Shown here piece after piece: positions 62,212-64,000 of a stretch of DNA of 64,000 bases. The notes below the pieces were generated by a model that saw nothing but the letters and a program-made list of their open reading frames with translations, did not search any database and was not told where the DNA came from. The stretch lies in the NCBI RefSeq assembly GCF_030167915.1, contig NZ_JARGNB010000001.1, forward strand, positions 1,116,001-1,180,000, given 5' to 3'. The translations under genes and the position numbers were made by a program. Every line of letters starts with the position of its first letter. The stretch's first letter is position 1. Source of the stretch: Aquabacterium humicola (lineage in GTDB: Bacteria; Pseudomonadota; Gammaproteobacteria; Burkholderiales; Burkholderiaceae_C).

Positions 62212-63582
62212 CTAGAACATCGCGCAGGCCTTCGCCGAGCCCCACGGGCGCTTGTCCGGCGGGGGCAGTGGCGGGTTCGGCTCGGCCTTGGCATCGACCT
62301 GGCAGTCCAGCGTCGCGCACGGGTTGCCGCCGTGCGCGGCGCAGTAGTTCCAGGCCTCCTCGTAGGTGCTGCAGCGCGCGGCCTTGTTCTGGTTGTCGAA
62401 CTTCGCCTGCACGCACAGCGCCTGCTTGTTCGCCGGTGTCGGCTGGTCCTTCCACGCGGCGGTGCACTGCTGGTGGGCGGCATCCGGCGCCGGTGGCTTC
62501 GCGCCGCTCATCGCCAGCGTCCAGCAGGCGGCGATGAAGTCGGTCTGCGCGCTCTCCACCAGCCGGGTGCTGCCCTTGCACGACGCACTGCCGTCGCCCG
62601 GGCAGCAGTTGTAGGTCGTGACGTCGGGATGGTTGGTGGCCAGCCACGGTGTCTTCGCCTTCTGCCCGCCGAGCGCGGTGCTGCCGACGCTGCCGACATG
62701 CAGGTTCTTCTGGCCGACCAGCTCGCCCCAGGCGGCGCGCGGCGTCGCGCCGAACACGGTGACCGGCAAGGTGGTCGCCGCCTTCGTGCCGGCGCGCGCG
62801 GTGCGCAGCTGCAGCATCGGCGTCAGGTACTCCGCGCCGGTCTTGCTGTTGAACCAGGTCGCGGGATTGGGCATCAGCGCGTCCTCGCCCGCCCCCGGCG
62901 CGGCGATCGGCCGCGCGTCGATGATCACCGCGTTCTCCAGCGGATTGGGGCTGCCGGCCGCACCCATCACCTGGTTCCAGCGGCACATCGTGAAGTTGCT
63001 CAGGTAGTCGGCCTGCTGCAGCGAGACCGCCGGCGGGTAGTCCATGAACATCACGCCCTGCGCCTTGGCCATCGCCATGCCGAAAGGCAGGTACAGCGCC
63101 CACGGCTGCGGTCCGCCGTGCGGATGCGGCCGGGTCGCCGAGTCGTCCTTCCAGCACGCCTTGTCCTTCTCGCAGGCCGCGACCCCGGTGCGTGCCGCCT
63201 GGCCGCGCGCCAGGAAGGCCGGATGCACCGTCGCGTAGCGCTGCGTCACCGCGTTGCGCGGGCGGATCGTCACGCTGACCTTCGCCGCTGCGCCGGTGCC
63301 CTGGACCTGCACGTCGACCGTCGGATTCTCGACGCCGTCGCGCTGCAGCGACTGCAGCGTGTACTTGCGGATCGTCTCCGCGAGGTCCTTGTAGTAGGGC
63401 TGGTACGGCGCCGGCAGCCACGAGGCATCGGGGTACAGGCTGCGCACGGTGTCCAGCGTGCCGAGCTGATAACTCACCGAGGACGCGTCCGCCTTTGGCG
63501 CTGCCGGCGCGGCATGCGCGGGCAGTACCAGCGGCAGCCAGGCCGCGATCGCCGCCAACCCGCGGCACAGCAAGCTCTTCAT
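62212..63582 (-). CDS. Exported cysteine-rich protein of unknown function
   Basis: Protein of 456 aa with a signal peptide (LAAIAAWLPLVLPAHAAPAAP). It has many cysteines, including a CEKDKACW motif near 140, NCCPGDGSASC near 335 and several in the C-terminal 80 residues (CSTYEEAWNYCAAHGGNPC), which suggests a disulfide-stabilised periplasmic or secreted protein. No family is recognised. AAGGGAGA precedes ATG 63582. The phosphoesterase gene ends 16 bases upstream on the same strand, so the two are probably one operon. Confidence 0.72.
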   Translation of the reverse strand: MKSLLCRGLAAIAAWLPLVLPAHAAPAAPKADASSVSYQLGTLDTVRSLYPDASWLPAPYQPYYKDLAETIRKYTLQSLQRDGVENPTVDVQVQGTGAAAKVSVTIRPRNAVTQRYATVHPAFLARGQAARTGVAACEKDKACWKDDSATRPHPHGGPQPWALYLPFGMAMAKAQGVMFMDYPPAVSLQQADYLSNFTMCRWNQVMGAAGSPNPLENAVIIDARPIAAPGAGEDALMPNPATWFNSKTGAEYLTPMLQLRTARAGTKAATTLPVTVFGATPRAAWGELVGQKNLHVGSVGSTALGGQKAKTPWLATNHPDVTTYNCCPGDGSASCKGSTRLVESAQTDFIAACWTLAMSGAKPPAPDAAHQQCTAAWKDQPTPANKQALCVQAKFDNQNKAARCSTYEEAWNYCAAHGGNPCATLDCQVDAKAEPNPPLPPPDKRPWGSAKACAMF

Positions 63583-63598
63583 GGCGTCTCCCTTCGGA

Positions 63599-64000
63599 TC
63601 AGGACCGGGCCAGCCGCTGCAGCGCGTCGTGCAGCTCGGTGGCATCGCCGCTGGTGGCCAGCAGCTCGTCGGCGATGCGCGTGGCCTCCTGCGCGTCGGC
63701 CGACGGCCGCAGCGCGGCGACGATGCGCGGCAGCATCAGCTTCTGCAGGTCGCTGATGCGCGGCGGCGTGGCCTGGGCCGCGAAGCTGGCATCGTGCGGA
63801 ACCGGGAAGCTCACCGGCGCATCGGTGCGCGCCGTCTTGCGCGACAGCACCGCCTCGAAGCCGGGCGCCTCGTCCGTGCGGTCGCCCAGCGCCCAGCGCG
63901 CGCGCGGTACGCCGAACCACTGCAGCAGCGTCGCGAGGATCGACGTGTGGTCGAACGGGGTCGGCTGCCCGGAGCGGAACACGGTCTTCTCGTCGATCCA
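63599..64000 (-). CDS. C-terminal end of an alkaline phosphatase/phosphoesterase-family protein (cut by window edge)
   Basis: The last 133 residues of a protein that starts beyond the right edge. The stretch FRSGQPTPFDHTSILATLLQWFG followed by WALGDRTDEAPGFEAVLSR (read in parts) resembles the C-terminal part of phosphoesterase/phospholipase C-type hydrolases, where FDHTSIL carries a metal- or phosphate-contacting His. The remaining tail is helical. It precedes the Cys-rich exported protein. Only the family resemblance of the tail is available. Confidence 0.6.
   Translation of the reverse strand, partial: WIDEKTVFRSGQPTPFDHTSILATLLQWFGVPRARWALGDRTDEAPGFEAVLSRKTARTDAPVSFPVPHDASFAAQATPPRISDLQKLMLPRIVAALRPSADAQEATRIADELLATSGDATELHDALQRLARS

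Overview
The window is GC-rich (about 70%), densely coded chromosomal DNA. The gene families suggest a betaproteobacterium of the order Burkholderiales, probably near the Rubrivivax/Leptothrix/Roseateles group. The pointers are a BPSS1780-type membrane protein next to choline-kinase-like ThrB, a short H-NS-like protein, CtlX, a 180-kDa NAD-glutamate dehydrogenase and the hairpin-rich intergenic repeats. The group is inferred from families, not from a search. I saw no rRNA, tRNA, CRISPR array, insertion sequence or prophage, and no gene-free stretch over 300 bases. Most long reading frames opposite the genes are high-GC shadows and are left out.

Layout. 1-12.9 kb is mostly housekeeping: a cut ZIP transporter, a Tat-exported dienelactone-hydrolase-like protein, exopolyphosphatase, SixA-like phosphatase, a lipoprotein serine carboxypeptidase coupled to an EF-hand protein, PolA, ThrB and UvrD. 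12.9-17.2 kb holds a secreted CxxC protein, GMP reductase behind a structured leader, and a TonB-dependent receptor, ending in a run of four perfect hairpins. 17.4-24.2 kb is a leftward operon: membrane-anchored solute-binding protein, solute-binding/VWA fusion lipoprotein, XpaC-like protein and TelA, with a cysteine-repeat lipoprotein downstream. 24.2-38.9 kb carries CtlX, a MoeB/ThiF-like enzyme, HAD hydrolase, LOG protein, a two-component pair, a DipZ-like thiol-disulfide protein, arginase, an Lrp-type regulator, RidA, several exported proteins, FumC and NudC.

38.9-44.7 kb is a signalling neighbourhood: a SAM/class III cyclase/AAA/TPR protein, a patatin-like protein with an altered active site, a small unknown protein, and a stand-alone cyclic-nucleotide-binding protein. 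It is followed by the large NAD-glutamate dehydrogenase. 49.6-58.6 kb has metabolic genes (NAT, aldo/keto reductase, amidase, FAD oxidoreductase) and a MerR-controlled two-subunit molybdenum hydroxylase. 58.8-62.2 kb is an envelope cluster (crystallin/glycine-zipper protein, orphan NarL-type kinase, DUF4398 lipoprotein, OmpA-like lipoprotein) with shared GTCC/GGAC palindromes. The right edge has a cysteine-rich exported protein of unknown function and the end of a phosphoesterase.

The best candidates for something undescribed are the TelA/XpaC/VWA/solute-binding operon, the cyclase-patatin-cNMP-binding neighbourhood (with a 17-bp perfect inverted repeat carrying both divergent ribosome-binding sites), and a recurrent promoter-to-start layout suggesting leaderless mRNAs.
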